The notes: a model not told the origin generated them from the sequence alone. A DNA stretch of 64,000 nt from Sideroxyarcus sp. (GCA_030651895.1 JAUSBR010000004.1:186001-250000), one strand, 5' to 3'. Numbered from the stretch's first letter, positions 35,260 to 44,993 are shown. Program-made: numbers and translations.

Positions 35260-36810
35260 ATGACCGACTCTTCCACTCAAGCAATCACCCCCGTCCTCCT
35301 GCTCATCCTCGATGGTTTTGGCTATCGCGAGGATGCCGACTTCAATGCCGTGGCCCATGCCAGGAAGCCGAACTGGGACAAGCTGTGGAGCAAGTATCCG
35401 CACACACTCATCAACACCTCCGAGTTGCAGGTCGGCCTGCCCAAGGGGCAAATGGGCAATTCCGAGGTCGGGCACCTCAACATCGGCGCCGGCCGCGTGG
35501 TGTACCAGGATCTGACCAAGGTCGACCTGGCGATAGAGGACGGCAGCTTCGAACGCAATCCCGCTCTGGTGCAGGCGGTACAGACCGCGAAGCAGAACGG
35601 CGGCGCGCTGCATATCATGGGCCTGCTCTCGCCCGGCGGCGTGCACAGCCACGAGGTGCACATCCACGCCATGTTGGCGATGGCAGTGAATGCCGGGCTG
35701 AAAAAAGTTTACGTGCATGCCTTCCTCGACGGCCGCGACACACCGCCGCGCAGCGCTGCCGAGTACCTGAAAAACCTGCAGGCCAAATGTGACGCGCTTG
35801 GTGCGGGCCGCATCGCCACCATTTGCGGACGCTACTTCGCCATGGACCGCGATAACCGCTGGGAGCGCGTGCAGGTCGCCTACGACATGCTCACGCAGGG
35901 CAAGGCACCGTTCACCGCTGCCAGCGCCGCAGCCGGACTGGAAGCCGCCTACGCGCGCGGCGAGAACGACGAGTTCGTGCAGGCTACCATCATCAGCGAA
36001 GCGGCCGCGATGCAGGATGGCGACGTAGCCGTGTTCATGAACTTCCGCGCCGACCGCGCCCGCGAGATCACGCGCGCATTGACCGACGAGCAGTTCACCG
36101 GCTTCGCACGCAACCGCTTCCCCAAACTGGCGAACTACACCACGCTGAGCAGCTACGGCGAGGACTTTCACCTGCCCTGCGCCTATACCGCCGACAGCAT
36201 CCACAACGGCTTCGGCGAATACGTCTCCAACCTCGGTCTGAAGCAATTGCGCATCGCCGAGACCGAGAAGTACGCGCACGTCACCTATTTCATGAGCGGC
36301 GGCCGCGAGCAGCCCTACCCCGGCGAAGACCGCGTGCTGGTGCCCTCCCCCAAGGTCGCCACCTACGACCTCAAGCCGGAGATGAGCGCTTTCGAGGTCA
36401 CTGACAAGCTGGAAGCTGCCATCCGCAGCAAACAGTACCAGGCCATCCTGTGCAACTACGCCAACGGTGACATGGTCGGCCACAGCGGGGTGATGGAAGC
36501 AGCGGTCAAGGCGGTGGAAGCGCTGGACATCTGTGTCGGCCGCGTAGTCGATGCTATGCTGGAATGCGGCGGCGAGGTGATCATCACCGCCGACCACGGT
36601 AACGCGGAACAGATGCTGGACCGCGGCACCAATCAGGCACACACCGCACACACGCTCAACCTCGTGCCCTTCCTCTACATCGGCCGCAAGGCCGCCATCG
36701 CGCCTGCGGGCGAAGGTGCTTTGCGCGATGTCGCACCCACCCTGCTGGCCATGATGGGCCTGCCGCAACCGCCGGAAATGACCGGCAAGTCGCTCATCCG
36801 CATCCTGTGA
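35260..36810 (+). CDS. gpmI: GpmI, 2,3-bisphosphoglycerate-independent phosphoglycerate mutase
   Basis: The 516-residue enzyme interconverts 3- and 2-phosphoglycerate with two Mn ions. Motifs: [10 protein letters not shown] (about 13-22), the phosphoserine loop [14 protein letters not shown] (Ser about 69), [11 protein letters not shown] (about 157-167), NGDMVGHSG (about 406-414) and the metal-binding [10 protein letters not shown] (about 444-453). First gene of a plus-strand operon with the EnvC-like, ctpA, unknown and moeB genes. A 519-residue ORF on the opposite strand is a shadow. Confidence 0.97.
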   Translation: MTDSSTQAITPVLLLILDGFGYREDADFNAVAHARKPNWDKLWSKYPHTLINTSELQVGLPKGQMGNSEVGHLNIGAGRVVYQDLTKVDLAIEDGSFERNPALVQAVQTAKQNGGALHIMGLLSPGGVHSHEVHIHAMLAMAVNAGLKKVYVHAFLDGRDTPPRSAAEYLKNLQAKCDALGAGRIATICGRYFAMDRDNRWERVQVAYDMLTQGKAPFTAASAAAGLEAAYARGENDEFVQATIISEAAAMQDGDVAVFMNFRADRAREITRALTDEQFTGFARNRFPKLANYTTLSSYGEDFHLPCAYTADSIHNGFGEYVSNLGLKQLRIAETEKYAHVTYFMSGGREQPYPGEDRVLVPSPKVATYDLKPEMSAFEVTDKLEAAIRSKQYQAILCNYANGDMVGHSGVMEAAVKAVEALDICVGRVVDAMLECGGEVIITADHGNAEQMLDRGTNQAHTAHTLNLVPFLYIGRKAAIAPAGEGALRDVAPTLLAMMGLPQPPEMTGKSLIRIL

Positions 36811-37931
36811 CCGTAGCGCTGCGCTCCGTCCTGCTGTCGCTCCTGCTGCTGGCAGGCACGGCGCACGCCGGCAAACAGGACGACCTGGAGAAACTGCGCA
36901 AGCGCATCGCCGCCCTGCAACAGGAAGTCGAAAAGACCAGCGAGTCGAAATCGGAAGTCGCGGACGAATTGCGTGAATCCGAACGTGCGATCAGCGACAG
37001 CAACCGCACACTGCACGAACTCGCCCAGCGCCAGCAACTGGCCAACCGCGAACTGGCGCAGTTGCAGCAACGCGCGGCCGTGCTGGACAGGGAGATGCAG
37101 GGCCAGCAGACCATGCTCGGCCGCCTGCTCTACCAGCAATATCTGGACGGCGGCGAGCAGGAATATCTCAAACTGCTGCTCAACAACGACGATCCCAACC
37201 AGGTCGCGCGCGAACTGCGCTACTACGAATACATCGCCCGCGACCGCGCCGCCACACTGAAGTCGCTGCGCAGCAGCCTGGCCAAGTTGCAGGCCGTCAC
37301 CGATCAGGCGCGCCACAAGAGCGACGAGATCGCCACCATGCGCGCAGAAGAACAGTCGCAGCGCCGGGATCTGGAACGCGACAAGCGCACCCGCCAGCAG
37401 ATGCTGCAAAAGATCGCGCAGCAACTGAAACTGCAGCGGCGCGAGATGGGCCGTCTGCAGAAGAACGAGAACCGTTTGTCGCAACTGGTCGAAAAACTGG
37501 CGCACGTGCTGCCTGCGGCACCCGGCAGCATCTCTTTCCGCTCGCTCAAGGGCAGGCTGGCGTTGCCGGTCAAGGGCTCTTTGCGCAACCAGTACGGAAC
37601 GCGCCGGCCAGAAAGCACTCTACTGTGGACCGGCTGGTTCCTGCGCGCTCCGGCCAACCAGCCGGTCAAGGCGGTCGCCGCAGGAAGAGTGGTGTATGCC
37701 GACTGGCTGCGCGGTTTCGGCAACCTGCTCATCATCGACCACGGCCAAGGCTACATGAGCTTGTACGGCAACAACGAGACACTTTACAAACAGGTAGGCG
37801 ACACGCTGCGCGGCGAAGACACCATCGCCGCCGTGGGTAGCAGCGGCGGCAACGAGGATTCCGGTTTATACTTCGAACTACGTTTCGAGGGAAAGCCGTT
37901 TGATCCAAAACCCTGGGTCCGGAAGCGTTAA
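36807..37931 (+). CDS. envC: EnvC-like murein hydrolase activator (degenerate LytM/M23 domain)
   Basis: The GTG start at 36807 overlaps the gpmI stop (GTGA). The 374-residue protein has a signal peptide ([21 protein letters not shown]), a long coiled coil (about 24-230) and a C-terminal LytM domain (about 245-372). The zinc ligands are lost: the usual HxGxD is replaced by [10 protein letters not shown], and the HxH pair is missing after [12 protein letters not shown]. This is the EnvC/NlpD pattern of a non-catalytic domain that activates amidases at the division site. The order gpmI-envC-ctpA is conserved in many proteobacteria. Confidence 0.9.
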   Translation: MTVALRSVLLSLLLLAGTAHAGKQDDLEKLRKRIAALQQEVEKTSESKSEVADELRESERAISDSNRTLHELAQRQQLANRELAQLQQRAAVLDREMQGQQTMLGRLLYQQYLDGGEQEYLKLLLNNDDPNQVARELRYYEYIARDRAATLKSLRSSLAKLQAVTDQARHKSDEIATMRAEEQSQRRDLERDKRTRQQMLQKIAQQLKLQRREMGRLQKNENRLSQLVEKLAHVLPAAPGSISFRSLKGRLALPVKGSLRNQYGTRRPESTLLWTGWFLRAPANQPVKAVAAGRVVYADWLRGFGNLLIIDHGQGYMSLYGNNETLYKQVGDTLRGEDTIAAVGSSGGNEDSGLYFELRFEGKPFDPKPWVRKR

Positions 37932-37947
37932 CACTGAAAGGTCACAC

Positions 37948-39345
37948 ATGCGTAGTCGTATCGAAAAGATCGGATTGATTGGCGTCGGTTTGCTGGCGGG
38001 CTTGCTGGTCAGCCTGCATTTCTCCGCCGTCGCCGACAAGGACACCGAACTGCCGTTGCCGGTGGAAGAGCTGCGCGCCTTCTCCGAGGTGTTCGGCCGC
38101 ATCAAGAGCGACTACGTGGAACCGGTGAGCGACAAGAAGCTCATCACCGAAGCGATCAACGGCATGCTGTCCGGGCTCGACCCTCACTCCGCCTATTTGG
38201 ATGCCGACGGCTTCAAGGAATTGCAGGCCGGCACCCAGGGCGAGTTCGGCGGTCTCGGCATCGAGGTCGGCATGGAAGACGGCCTGGTCAAGGTCATCTC
38301 GCCGATCGAGGATACGCCCGCTTTCAACGCCGGCATCAAGAGCGGCGACCTCATCATCAAGCTCGACGACACGCTGGTTAAAGGACTCAACCTCAACGAC
38401 GCAGTGAAGCGCATGCGCGGCAAGCCCGGTACATCCATCCTGCTGACCATCGTGCGCAAGACCGAACCCAAGCCGCTGCAGATCCGCGTCACGCGCGCCG
38501 TCATCAAGGTGCAGAGCGTGAAATCGAAACTGGCCGAACCGGGCTATGCCTTCGTGCGCATCACCCAGTTCCAGGAACACACCGGCGAGAACCTCGCCAC
38601 CGCGCTGAGCAATCTGCACAAGCAGAGCAACGGCGCCCTGAAAGGCCTGGTGCTCGACCTGCGCAACGATCCGGGCGGCCTGCTCACCGGCGCCGTCGCG
38701 GTCTCCGCCGCCTTCCTGCCCAAGGACGCGCTGGTGGTCTACACCCAGGGCCGCACAGAAGATGCCAAGATGCGCCTCAGCGCCGCGCCCGAAGATTATC
38801 TGCGCGGCAACGGCAAGACCGATTACCTGAAAGGTCTGCCGGAAGCGTTCAAGACCGTGCCGATGGTGGTGCTGGTGAACGGTGGCTCGGCCTCGGCTTC
38901 CGAAATCGTTGCAGGCGCGCTGCAGGACCACAAACGCGCGGTCATCCTGGGCACGCAAACCTTCGGCAAGGGCTCGGTGCAGACCATCCTGCCGCTGGGC
39001 AACAACACCGCGATCAAGCTCACCACCGCGCGCTACTACACACCTAGCGGTCGCTCCATCCAGGCCAAGGGCATCGTCCCCGACATCGAGGTGGAAGACC
39101 CGGCGACCGCCGGCATGGAGAACGCTTTCCGCCTGCGCGAAGCCGATCTGGACAAACACCTGAGCAACGGTCAGGCCGAGGACAAGAGCGAAGCCGCCAA
39201 ACCGGCAACGACCAAAGCCCAGCCGAAGTCCAAAGAGGACGAAAGCGGCAAGGCCGAAATCTCCGAGTTCGGCGCCAAGAACGATTACCAGCTGAACCAG
39301 GCTTTGAACCTGCTCAAAGGCATGAGCATCCTGCGAGGAAAATAA
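37948..39345 (+). CDS. ctpA: CtpA-like S41 C-terminal processing peptidase
   Basis: The start is ATG 37948 (MRSRIEKIGLIGVGLL), with AAAGG seven bases upstream; the earlier ATG of the track lies in envC. The 465-residue protein has an N-terminal export signal/anchor, a PDZ domain (about 95-180, GGLGIEVGMEDG) and the S41 core with the nucleophile in NGGSASASEI (about 311-320) and the general-base Lys341 in FGKGSVQT. It cleaves periplasmic proteins, such as cell-wall hydrolases, at their C-termini. The tail is Lys/Glu-rich. The antisense 495-residue ORF is a shadow. Confidence 0.95.
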   Translation: MRSRIEKIGLIGVGLLAGLLVSLHFSAVADKDTELPLPVEELRAFSEVFGRIKSDYVEPVSDKKLITEAINGMLSGLDPHSAYLDADGFKELQAGTQGEFGGLGIEVGMEDGLVKVISPIEDTPAFNAGIKSGDLIIKLDDTLVKGLNLNDAVKRMRGKPGTSILLTIVRKTEPKPLQIRVTRAVIKVQSVKSKLAEPGYAFVRITQFQEHTGENLATALSNLHKQSNGALKGLVLDLRNDPGGLLTGAVAVSAAFLPKDALVVYTQGRTEDAKMRLSAAPEDYLRGNGKTDYLKGLPEAFKTVPMVVLVNGGSASASEIVAGALQDHKRAVILGTQTFGKGSVQTILPLGNNTAIKLTTARYYTPSGRSIQAKGIVPDIEVEDPATAGMENAFRLREADLDKHLSNGQAEDKSEAAKPATTKAQPKSKEDESGKAEISEFGAKNDYQLNQALNLLKGMSILRGK

Positions 39346-39346
39346 C

Positions 39347-39751
39347 GTGGTCAATCCGTTCGAACTGCAGAAGGAGCGCGTGCTGGTCTTCAGCCCGGAA
39401 CCGGCCAACCAGTTCTTTGCCGCGTACATGCTGCTGGTCGGACTGGAAAATTTCCATGTCGAGATGGGACCGCAACCGAACAGCCTACTGGTCCGCTACA
39501 GCATCCAGCATTATTCGATGGAGGCGCTGGAGAAAGCCCTCGCCCGCGAGGGATTCCACCTCGAGTACAGCCTGATGGACAAGATCAGGAAACATCTGAT
39601 CCATTACTGCGAGGACGTGCAGTACCACAATCTGAAAACGCCGGAACCGCGCACCAAGAACAACTCGCAGGAGATCTTCGTCAAAGCCTACGAGTTGCAT
39701 CCGCACGGCAACCACGACGACACACCAAAAGAACTGCGCGAATTCAAGTAA
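39347..39751 (+). CDS. Conserved hypothetical protein between ctpA and moeB
   Basis: The 134-residue protein begins at GTG 39347, one base after the ctpA stop. It has no signal peptide or membrane helix. The fold appears mixed alpha/beta with LVFSPEPANQFFAAYMLLVGLENFHVEMGPQPNSLLVRYSIQHYSMEALEKAL, resembling a small ferredoxin-like (heavy-metal-associated or ACT type) beta-alpha-beta unit without metal Cys. It is rich in His (HYCEDVQYHN, HPHGNHDD). I do not recognise the family. Operon position suggests envelope or cofactor metabolism, but this is weak. Confidence 0.75.
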   Translation: MVNPFELQKERVLVFSPEPANQFFAAYMLLVGLENFHVEMGPQPNSLLVRYSIQHYSMEALEKALAREGFHLEYSLMDKIRKHLIHYCEDVQYHNLKTPEPRTKNNSQEIFVKAYELHPHGNHDDTPKELREFK

Positions 39752-39771
39752 CCCACGGGCTCCTTACACGC

Positions 39772-40521
39772 ATGGATGACCAGCAGTTACTGCGTTACAG
39801 CCGCCACATCCTGCTGCCGGAGATCGGCATCGAAGGCCAGCAGCGACTGTCGGCAGCCCACGCACTTATCATAGGCGCAGGCGGCTTGGGTTCTCCCGCC
39901 GCATTGTTCCTCGCCGCCAGCGGAGTCGGTCACCTTACCCTGTGCGACGACGATGTCGTCGACCTCACCAATCTGCAACGACAGATCATCCATCGCACTT
40001 CGGCAGTAGGCAAAGCCAAAGTTATCTCAGCCGGGGAAACTCTGGCCGACATCAATCCCGAAATCGAAATCACCGCATTGAAAGAGCGCGTCGACGAGGC
40101 ACGTCTGGCACAACTGGTCGCCGCTGCGGATGTTGTGCTGGATTGCAGCGACAACTTCGCCACCCGCTACACGCTCAACCGCGTCTGCTATGCCGCCGGA
40201 AAACCGCTGGTCTCCGGAGCGGCCACCCGCTTCGAGGGCCAGGTCAGCGTGTTCGATTTCCGCCGCGACGACAGTCCCTGCTACAACTGCCTCTACCCCG
40301 AGCAGGGCGAGAGCGAAGAGACGCGCTGCGCCGTTATGGGCGTGTTCGCGCCGCTGGTCGGCATCATCGGCAGCATGCAAGCCGCCGAAGCACTGAAGGT
40401 GTTGAGCGGGATGGAAAGCATGTGCGGCAGGATGCTGTTGTTGAATGCAGCCAGGATGGAAGTGCGTACCGTGCGCCTGACCAAAGACAGACTCTGCCCG
40501 GTCTGCGGCTTTAGGCCGTAA
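39772..40521 (+). CDS. moeB: MoeB/ThiF-family E1-like adenylyltransferase
   Basis: The 249-residue protein has the nucleotide loop GAGGLGSP (about 36-43), the Arg/Asp pocket DDDVVDLTNLQRQIIH (about 58-73), DCSDNFATRYTLN (about 123-135) and two Cys pairs for zinc (CYNCLYP about 168-174 and CPVCGF at the end). It adenylates the C-terminal Gly-Gly of MoaD or ThiS, so either molybdopterin or thiamine sulfur transfer is possible. It lacks the rhodanese domain of longer homologues. The 3' end overlaps the convergent diguanylate cyclase gene by 11 nt. Confidence 0.92.
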   Translation: MDDQQLLRYSRHILLPEIGIEGQQRLSAAHALIIGAGGLGSPAALFLAASGVGHLTLCDDDVVDLTNLQRQIIHRTSAVGKAKVISAGETLADINPEIEITALKERVDEARLAQLVAAADVVLDCSDNFATRYTLNRVCYAAGKPLVSGAATRFEGQVSVFDFRRDDSPCYNCLYPEQGESEETRCAVMGVFAPLVGIIGSMQAAEALKVLSGMESMCGRMLLLNAARMEVRTVRLTKDRLCPVCGFRP

Positions 40522-41578
40522 CGCCCTGCGCCTGCGGCGATTCGTCTTCCGCAACGGGGATATCGTCGAAATCCACCACCGTGTTGCGTCCGGCTTCCTT
40601 GGCGCGGTATAGCGCGTTATCCGCATTCAGCAGCGGCGCGCTCGGGGTGATCTCGCTGGTATCGTAGACGCACCAGAAGCCGGCCGAAGCCGTCAGCGTC
40701 CCGTGCGGAGAGCCTTTGTTCTCGATATCCAGCGCATAGATGCCCAGCCGCAGTTTCTCGGTGAACTGCCACGCCTCGTCGCGGTTCAGGCCGGAAGTAA
40801 CGATGCAGAACTCCTCGCCGCCGTAGCGGAACACATAGTCGCCCGCTCGCTGTGCGGCGTGCCTCAATGCGCCCGCCACCTGCTCCAGCACGCTGTCGCC
40901 GTACAGATGACCGTAGTCATCGTTGATCTTCTTGAAATAATCGATATCTAGCATGATGAGCGTCAGCGGCAGCCCGCTGCGCTTGCAGCGATTGATCTCG
41001 CCGACCAGCACGTCTTTCAGATAGCCGCGGTTGTAGACCTTGGTGAGCGGATCGATGATGGACAGATGCGCGAGCCGCTCGATGTTCTGCTCGTTGTGGC
41101 GCACCAGCAACAGGGTGACAAAACTCAGCGTCAGATAGGCGATGACATGCACCAAGGTGGTTACTGCAGTGGGGACTTCCGGACGCATCATCATGGCCAC
41201 GGCGATGCTTGCCGCACCGACCGCCGTCCACACGATGCGCTCGCGCGCGGCGACGATGGGCGCGAACGAGATGGGGAAGATCATCATCCAGATCTCCTGA
41301 CGCAACTGCTCGTTGCTGATGAAGGTCCCGTAAAGCATCAGGCACAGCATCGCCAGCACGAACCAGTTGGCGTAACGCAGCGAATCTTCGCTGTCGTGGC
41401 GTGTGCGCCAGCGCAGCCCCAGCAGAAAAAAGGCGAACAGCAACGCCGCCAGCCCGCGATCGGGCGTCGCATCCAGCAGGTAATACATCAGGGACAATGG
41501 CAGGGTGAGCAACAAAGCGATGCGCAGATACATGCGCAGCACGGCAGCCCTGAAGCGTTCAACGGAATACCGGGTCAT
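40511..41578 (-). CDS. Membrane diguanylate cyclase (GGDEF)
   Basis: ATG 41578 (MTRYSVERFRAAVLRMYLRIALLL) has GGGGG seven bases upstream; the TTG two codons earlier in the track is unlikely. The 355-residue protein has about six transmembrane helices (about 15-185) of an uncharacterised sensor type and a C-terminal GGDEF domain with the active site YGGEEF (about 265-270) and an intact I-site RAGD five residues before it. It should make c-di-GMP and be product-inhibited. Possible input to the c-di-GMP-binding MshE. Confidence 0.93.
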   Translation of the reverse strand: MTRYSVERFRAAVLRMYLRIALLLTLPLSLMYYLLDATPDRGLAALLFAFFLLGLRWRTRHDSEDSLRYANWFVLAMLCLMLYGTFISNEQLRQEIWMMIFPISFAPIVAARERIVWTAVGAASIAVAMMMRPEVPTAVTTLVHVIAYLTLSFVTLLLVRHNEQNIERLAHLSIIDPLTKVYNRGYLKDVLVGEINRCKRSGLPLTLIMLDIDYFKKINDDYGHLYGDSVLEQVAGALRHAAQRAGDYVFRYGGEEFCIVTSGLNRDEAWQFTEKLRLGIYALDIENKGSPHGTLTASAGFWCVYDTSEITPSAPLLNADNALYRAKEAGRNTVVDFDDIPVAEDESPQAQGVTA

Positions 41579-41664
41579 GCACAAACCCCCATGAAGCGAT
41601 CACAATCCGGCAGACTACTCCTAAGCAGTTCCGTGCGGAAGATTATTTTGGCGCAGCCTTCCCC

Positions 41665-42336
41665 TCAACTTCCGAATGGTTTCTTGTCGAGCAAACGTTG
41701 CCAGAGCACAGCCCATGTCTCCCAGTCATGTCCGCCCGGCATCACCTCGACACGCTGCTCCGGCAGATGTTCCGACAGTACGATGCTGGCACCGCGATAA
41801 CGGTCGCCGCTACCGTAACCGAGATGAATGGGCGGCAACGCCGCCGCATCGCGAAGGCTGTTCTGTATCTGCACGAGCAGCGCACGCTCGTGGTCGCGCG
41901 GCACGATCTCGCCCGCCTGCCAGCAGTGCAATCCGCCCGATGCCTCGACTTCGGCGATGATGCCGCGCGTGCCGAGGAACGGCGCCAGCAAAAAGATACC
42001 CTCGATCTCCGGCCTGCGTTGCGTGGCGCAGATCATCGCCCCGGAACCGCCGAGCGAGATACCCAGCAGCCAGATGCGGTGGTAACCCTGCGCACGCACC
42101 TCGTCCAAAGTGTGATGCAACACACGCTCGATGTCGGCACGTTCCAGATACAGATCGACATGCGTATCCAGCGCCAGCACATCCACCGGTAGTCCGCGTT
42201 CGCGCAGTGCCAAGATGAAACCGTTCTCCACCAGTTGCTGCGGCGTGTTCTTCGCGCCCGGCAGCATCAGCAGCAGGATGCGCTCACCTGCCGCAACGGG
42301 TGCGGCATCGTGGATGAAACCGACCGGCAGCTTCAT
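41665..42336 (-). CDS. Alpha/beta hydrolase
   Basis: The 223-residue protein has the nucleophile elbow GISLGGSG (about 96-103) and a late His in MPGGHDWETW (about 200-209). There is no signal peptide, so it is cytoplasmic. The ATG at 42336 overlaps the stop of the serine hydrolase gene (TGATG arrangement); a GTG at 42339 is possible. It resembles small carboxylesterases; the substrate is unknown. It is coupled to the preceding lipoprotein hydrolase gene, so the two may act on related esters or amides. Confidence 0.82.
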   Translation of the reverse strand: MKLPVGFIHDAAPVAAGERILLLMLPGAKNTPQQLVENGFILALRERGLPVDVLALDTHVDLYLERADIERVLHHTLDEVRAQGYHRIWLLGISLGGSGAMICATQRRPEIEGIFLLAPFLGTRGIIAEVEASGGLHCWQAGEIVPRDHERALLVQIQNSLRDAAALPPIHLGYGSGDRYRGASIVLSEHLPEQRVEVMPGGHDWETWAVLWQRLLDKKPFGS

Positions 42337-44105
42337 CACCGCGCAGCCCGCTTCTTCAGATCGAAACCGGAGAAATAGATATGCGCCACCCCGTCCACCT
42401 TGGCCACGCGTAGCGTTTCGCCCTTGCCGCTGCCCACACCCGCCATGATGAGCTCACCCTGTGCCGGTGCCGGCAGGAACGCGGTGCGGAACAAAAATCC
42501 CGGCATGATGGAAGAGTTGAACTCGCCGACCAGCAGGTCGCCCTCGCGCACCACGCGGACGTTCTCCGGCAGTGGGCCGTCGTGCGGGTTGACTATGTCA
42601 TAGCCGCCGACATAGTCGTCGAGATAGCCGGGCAGCGGCTGCGGCTGCAGCTTCTCGCCGACCAGCATGGCTTGGCCGTCTTTGCTGTAGGCCATCACCT
42701 CGCGCCCGGCTATGCGCCGTAGCGACAGCCTCATCTCCTTCATCTGCTGGTTCGCCACCGGGATGAAACCCAGCAGTTTCAAACGCACGCCGAACTCGCC
42801 GTCTGCATGCTTCACCAGTTCGAAATCAAAGCCCATCAGTTCCGCGATCAGCTCACCATTGCGGTTCTCCACCTTGACCAGGCCGATCAGCGTCTCGAAG
42901 TAACCGGCGTAATCGCGCAGCTCGCTCTCGCTCAGCGGCACGATCTTCGATTCGACGAACTGTTTTTCTGGTTGCGCGATACCGCGCTTGGCCTCCAGCG
43001 CGAGCTTGAGCGTCTGCTCGGTCACCTTCGCCACCGCCGCCTGCGCATTGGCGGAGTTGGACAGCACCACCACGCCGAGCTTGTGCTCGGGCAGCACCGT
43101 CAGCATGGTGTGGTAGTTGAGCGTGGTACCGCCGTGGCTGGCCACGACACCCGCACCCGGCACGTCCACCCCGCTCAGCATCCAGCCCAGGCCCATCTTG
43201 AAATCCATATCCAGCGGCACGCTGGCGTTCTGCACGCGAACCATCTCGCGCAACGATTCCGGCGTGAGGATCTGGCGCCCCTCGAACTTGCCGTCGGCGA
43301 ACAGCATGCGCATGAAACGCGTCATGTCGCTGGCGCTGGAGAGCAGGCTGCTCGACGGCAAGTCGCGCAACGGGATGGCCTCCACCTCCTTGCCGTCCTT
43401 GTAGGCCTTGCCGGGGATACGCGCGGCGAATTCGGAACGTGTCATACCCAGCGGCTGCAGCACGTAGCGGTTCATGTGGCCGGCGTAGCAATCGCCGCCG
43501 ATCTCGCCGATGGCCGCGCCCAGCAGCGACACGCCGAGGTTGGAATAGGCGAACACAGTGTTTGGCGGCGCGGCCATATATTCCTCGCGCACCGCCGTCA
43601 CCTGTTCCTCGAACGGTGCCGGATGGCGATCGCTCATGCCGCGCACCCAATAGCCGGGCAGACCGGAATGGTGCGTCATGATGTTGCGCGGGGTGATACC
43701 TCCGGCATTGCCGAAGCGGCTCTTGATCGAGAACTGCGGCAGATAAAGCTGCAGGGACCGGTCGATATCGAGTTTGCCCTGTTCGGCGAGCTGCATCGCC
43801 GCCGTCGCGGTGAACACCTTGGCGATGGAACCCAGGTGATACACGGTATCCGGCGTCGCCTTGATACCCGCCGCCTTGTCCGCGAAACCGAAGCCCTGCG
43901 CCCACACCACCTGCTGGTCGTCCACCAGCGCGATGCTCAGGCCGGTGACATCGGCATCGTCCATCTCCTGTTCGATCAGCCAGCTGATGTATTGCTTGGT
44001 GTAGGTGTAATCGCCGCGCACCGGCGCGACCGGTTTTTGCGGCGGCGTACTGCATGCCGCCAATGCGGCCATGGAAAAGATGAGGACGAACTTGCGCAGC
44101 AACAC
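42336..44105 (-). CDS. Serine hydrolase lipoprotein (class C beta-lactamase/PBP-like)
   Basis: I place the start at GTG 44105, directly after AAAGGAGGTATC, giving a lipoprotein signal (LLRKFVLIFSMAALAACS, lipobox LAAC). The 589-residue protein has a beta-lactamase/esterase domain with SxxK in GSIAKVF (about 92-98), YxN in FAYSNLG (about 185-191) and HGG in ASHGGTTLNYH (about 317-327), followed by a beta-rich C-terminal domain (about 395-589). Family members include D-aminopeptidases, esterases and EstB-like enzymes; resistance is not implied. Confidence 0.85.
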   Translation of the reverse strand: MLLRKFVLIFSMAALAACSTPPQKPVAPVRGDYTYTKQYISWLIEQEMDDADVTGLSIALVDDQQVVWAQGFGFADKAAGIKATPDTVYHLGSIAKVFTATAAMQLAEQGKLDIDRSLQLYLPQFSIKSRFGNAGGITPRNIMTHHSGLPGYWVRGMSDRHPAPFEEQVTAVREEYMAAPPNTVFAYSNLGVSLLGAAIGEIGGDCYAGHMNRYVLQPLGMTRSEFAARIPGKAYKDGKEVEAIPLRDLPSSSLLSSASDMTRFMRMLFADGKFEGRQILTPESLREMVRVQNASVPLDMDFKMGLGWMLSGVDVPGAGVVASHGGTTLNYHTMLTVLPEHKLGVVVLSNSANAQAAVAKVTEQTLKLALEAKRGIAQPEKQFVESKIVPLSESELRDYAGYFETLIGLVKVENRNGELIAELMGFDFELVKHADGEFGVRLKLLGFIPVANQQMKEMRLSLRRIAGREVMAYSKDGQAMLVGEKLQPQPLPGYLDDYVGGYDIVNPHDGPLPENVRVVREGDLLVGEFNSSIMPGFLFRTAFLPAPAQGELIMAGVGSGKGETLRVAKVDGVAHIYFSGFDLKKRAAR

Positions 44106-44125
44106 GATACCTCCTTTGTTACAGA

Positions 44126-44139
44126 TCATTCCGGAATGA
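44126..44139. promoter_or_regulatory. 14-nt perfect palindrome TCATTCCGGAATGA between divergent genes
   Basis: This palindrome lies midway between the divergent serine hydrolase and deacetylase genes, just upstream of a TATAAT box on the plus strand. Its position at the -35 region suggests a repressor or activator site. It also resembles one arm of the REP-like element at 19921, so it could simply be a repeat remnant. Confidence 0.4.
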
Positions 44140-44147
44140 CGCCATTG

Positions 44148-44153
44148 TATAAT
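44148..44153 (+). promoter_or_regulatory. -10 box TATAAT for the deacetylase gene
   Basis: A perfect TATAAT lies 30 nt before the deacetylase ATG. No good -35 is seen at 16-18 nt, where the TCATTCCGGAATGA palindrome is found, so an activator may be needed. Confidence 0.4.
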
Positions 44154-44183
44154 GCCGAGCAAATCACATATGTAAACGCGACG

Positions 44184-44993
44184 ATGCTTTTCCCCTGCCG
44201 CAACTGGAAACCGACTCCCGCCATCAAACTCTCGTTACTGGTCCTCGCCGGCTGCATCGCCGCGACCATCTGGCAGCCGGCCTGGTGGCCGTGGACGGCG
44301 GGCATCGTGTTCGCAAACCACGCCGTTCTCACCATCGCCGGACTCATCCCGCGCAGCAGCCTGCTGGGTCCCAACATCACCCGCCTACCCGCAGACGCGG
44401 CGCGGCGCGGCGCGGTGGCGATCACCATCGACGACGGCCCCGATCCGGATGCGACCCCGCTGGTACTCGACATCCTCGACCGTTACGAAGCCAAGGCGAC
44501 CTTCTTCTGCATCGGCAAGCTTGCGGCGCAACATCCCGAACTGTGCCGCGAGATCGTGCGGCGCGGCCACGAGATCGAAAACCACAGCCAGTCGCACAAC
44601 TGGTATTTCTCCCTGCTCGACCCGTGGACCATCCACCGCGAGGTAAGCGAGGCGCAGAGCCTGCTGACCGAACTGGGCGGACGTCCGCCGCGTTTTTTCC
44701 GCGCCACCGCCGGGTTACGCAACCCCGAACTCGAACCCGTGCTCGCCCATTGCAGACTGCAGTTGTGCAGCTGGAGCAAGCGCGGTTTCGACACTCAGGT
44801 GAGCGACGCCGATGCGGTGTTCCGCAGCCTGGTGCACGACCTCCGGGGCGGCGACATCCTGCTGCTGCACGACGGCAGCGCCGCGCGCACCGCCGCCGGC
44901 CAACCTGTCATCCTCGACGTGCTGCCGCGCCTGCTGGAGGCGCTGGCACAGCAGAGACTCCATTCCATCACCTTGAACGACGCCATCCCATGA
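44184..44993 (+). CDS. Polysaccharide deacetylase (NodB domain)
   Basis: The 728-residue ORF in the track is mostly antisense to the serine hydrolase; the real gene begins at ATG 44184 (MLFPCRNWKPTPAIKL), 30 nt after a TATAAT. The 269-residue protein has two N-terminal hydrophobic helices and a NodB domain with TIDDGPDPDATP (about 77-88, catalytic Asp pair), the metal site ENHSQSH (about 132-138), FFRATAGLRNP (about 173-183) and LLLHDG (about 232-237). It would remove N- or O-acetyl groups from a glycan or glycolipid. Coupled to the methyltransferase gene by ATGA. It could belong to the pigment cluster. Confidence 0.9.
   Translation: MLFPCRNWKPTPAIKLSLLVLAGCIAATIWQPAWWPWTAGIVFANHAVLTIAGLIPRSSLLGPNITRLPADAARRGAVAITIDDGPDPDATPLVLDILDRYEAKATFFCIGKLAAQHPELCREIVRRGHEIENHSQSHNWYFSLLDPWTIHREVSEAQSLLTELGGRPPRFFRATAGLRNPELEPVLAHCRLQLCSWSKRGFDTQVSDADAVFRSLVHDLRGGDILLLHDGSAARTAAGQPVILDVLPRLLEALAQQRLHSITLNDAIP

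Noticed and set aside
35209-36768. 519-aa minus-strand ORF opposite gpmI
   Set aside because: Antisense shadow of gpmI; composition is His/Val/Gly-rich without domains, while the plus-strand protein has all the iPGM motifs.
37942-39429. 495-aa minus-strand ORF opposite ctpA
   Set aside because: Shadow of the S41 peptidase gene; no recognisable motifs.
42807-44183. Upstream part of the 728-aa ORF before the deacetylase
   Set aside because: Antisense of the serine hydrolase; the real deacetylase start is ATG 44184 after TATAAT.
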